From positions 520,976 through 584,975 of the forward strand of contig WBMW01005156.1 of assembly GCA_013396635.1 (NCBI GenBank): DNA of 64,000 nt, read 5' to 3'. Under the pieces are notes generated by a model. The model saw only the letters and a list, made by a program, of their open reading frames with translations, was not told the DNA's origin and ran no database searches. Both the position numbers and the translations under genes were made by a program. Source of the DNA: Penelope pileata (lineage: Eukaryota > Chordata > Aves > Galliformes > Cracidae). Positions 63,202 to 64,000 of the stretch are shown piece by piece (within the stretch, counting starts at the first letter, position 1; each line of letters begins with the position of its first letter).

Positions 63202-64000
63202 AATAAGTCTTGCACTGTTAGTTTCACCAGCTGGTTGTGTGAATATCTGTTTTCATTTTCAGAAGTAAGTTTTTGTTGTTGCTGTTCGTTCAATTGTGTT
63301 ATTCTGTAGAGATATCAGAACAAAAAAAAAGTTGCATTCTGCAGAACACTTTTACAACTCAGCAGTCATCTGCAATTTTGTGAAGTTATCAGAAATAGAA
63401 GTGTATTAATTCCTGTCTTTCTCTAGAAATGTGTAAATCCACATATGAAATGTCCACAAGTCCTCCTCAGTTTCTACCTCACCATGGAGATGCTTTAAGT
63501 CCATTATTGTGGGGGTTTTTTTTACTGACAAAGTTGCCCAACTAGTGCAATACTGATCCTGGGCATGTCTACGTAAACGTGAAACAACGTCAGTCTTTAT
63601 TAAAATAAACCTTAGCAGGAATGTCAGTAGAGCTTTTGGCTTCCTGACTTAAATCCAGTAGGTATTTTTAAAGAATATCTAATAGACTAATCCCAAGATA
63701 CAGGAGAAATGCCTTCCTATTTTAGCTAAAAATAGTTAGATAATTCACTTGTAGTTCCTTATATCTGCCCGAAGTGATTTGAATTTGCCAATCCTACCTT
63801 GTATGCCAGTTTTAACTCCTATGATAACATTATAGGATGCTCAACCTTGCTAACTGAAACTATTATAATTTTCAGAGAATAATGAAACATTTCCTGGTAC
63901 ACAGAAAAGAATGGGGAAGAGAGTGAATTTGTTTGTAAGCTTTGTGATAAATGCAATTGCGTGGCAAGGGAACCCAAATTTTATTCCCTCTTCAGTTAAG

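Larger units (their letters stand above)
57574..64000. other. Long non-coding stretch to window end
   Basis: No gene recognised. An imperfect 18-bp tandem (AAGCATTATGCTTATATT, then AAACATTATGCTTATACT) is at 57,864-57,899. A strong acceptor-like tract, TTTTATTTTTTTTCTTTACAG, ends near 60,390 but leads into stop-filled sequence. The 109-codon frame at 59,687-60,016 has no known domain. Confidence 0.45.

Noticed and set aside
1..64000. CRISPR arrays, prokaryotic operons, phage genes, tRNA or rRNA genes
   Set aside because: Looked for and not seen; the sequence has the features of vertebrate nuclear DNA.

Overview
This window looks like vertebrate nuclear DNA, most probably from a bird. The evidence is several truncated CR1-type LINE 3' ends (the 'GGTTGGAAGGGACCT' signature and CR1 octamer tails), a deletion-derivative mariner of a type I recall from bird genomes, an AT-rich background, one promoter-type CpG island, many homopolymer and microsatellite tracts, and three short assembly gaps. 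The species cannot be told from the sequence. No operon, CRISPR array, tRNA, rRNA or complete protein-coding gene is visible. Apart from one retrotransposon relic, the open frames are short and look like chance or like stop-poor GC-rich DNA.

Layout. 1-7 kb: AT-rich non-coding DNA with three CR1 fragments (1.86, 4.31 and 5.11 kb). 7.34-7.96 kb: a mariner deletion derivative with terminal inverted repeats, a piece of the transposase DNA-binding domain, and an expanded A-run ending in a 29-base gap. 8-20.6 kb: non-coding, with one weak first-exon candidate at 16.5 kb. 20.66-22.0 kb: a CpG island, the only clear gene-regulatory landmark. It has a strong splice donor on the minus strand at 21,198/21,199, a TATA-like box on the same strand near 21,455, CCAAT boxes and a CACGTG E-box. 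A weaker plus-strand donor at 21,876 leaves a divergent promoter possible. 22-39 kb: non-coding, with a long AGAAG array at 26.3 kb, a CR1 tail at 32.9 kb and a G-run gap at 37.16 kb. 39.4-40.2 kb, minus strand: a decayed reverse transcriptase from a non-CR1 LINE, with the FADD catalytic motif still readable. 41.8-48.7 kb: two related, oppositely oriented solo-LTR-like elements, with a 19-position near-perfect hairpin at 42.24 kb between them. 49-64 kb: non-coding, with two more CR1 fragments, T-runs and a pair of hairpins at 61.12-61.17 kb.

Interpretation. The simplest reading is a promoter, first exon and long first intron or flanking DNA of a gene whose coding exons lie mostly or wholly outside the window. 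The minus strand is favoured because its donor and TATA-like box are the best signals in the island. I could not identify the gene. The best leads for something unusual are the ancient reverse transcriptase relic, the compact perfect hairpins, and the inverted LTR pair. I found no convincing new multi-gene system.
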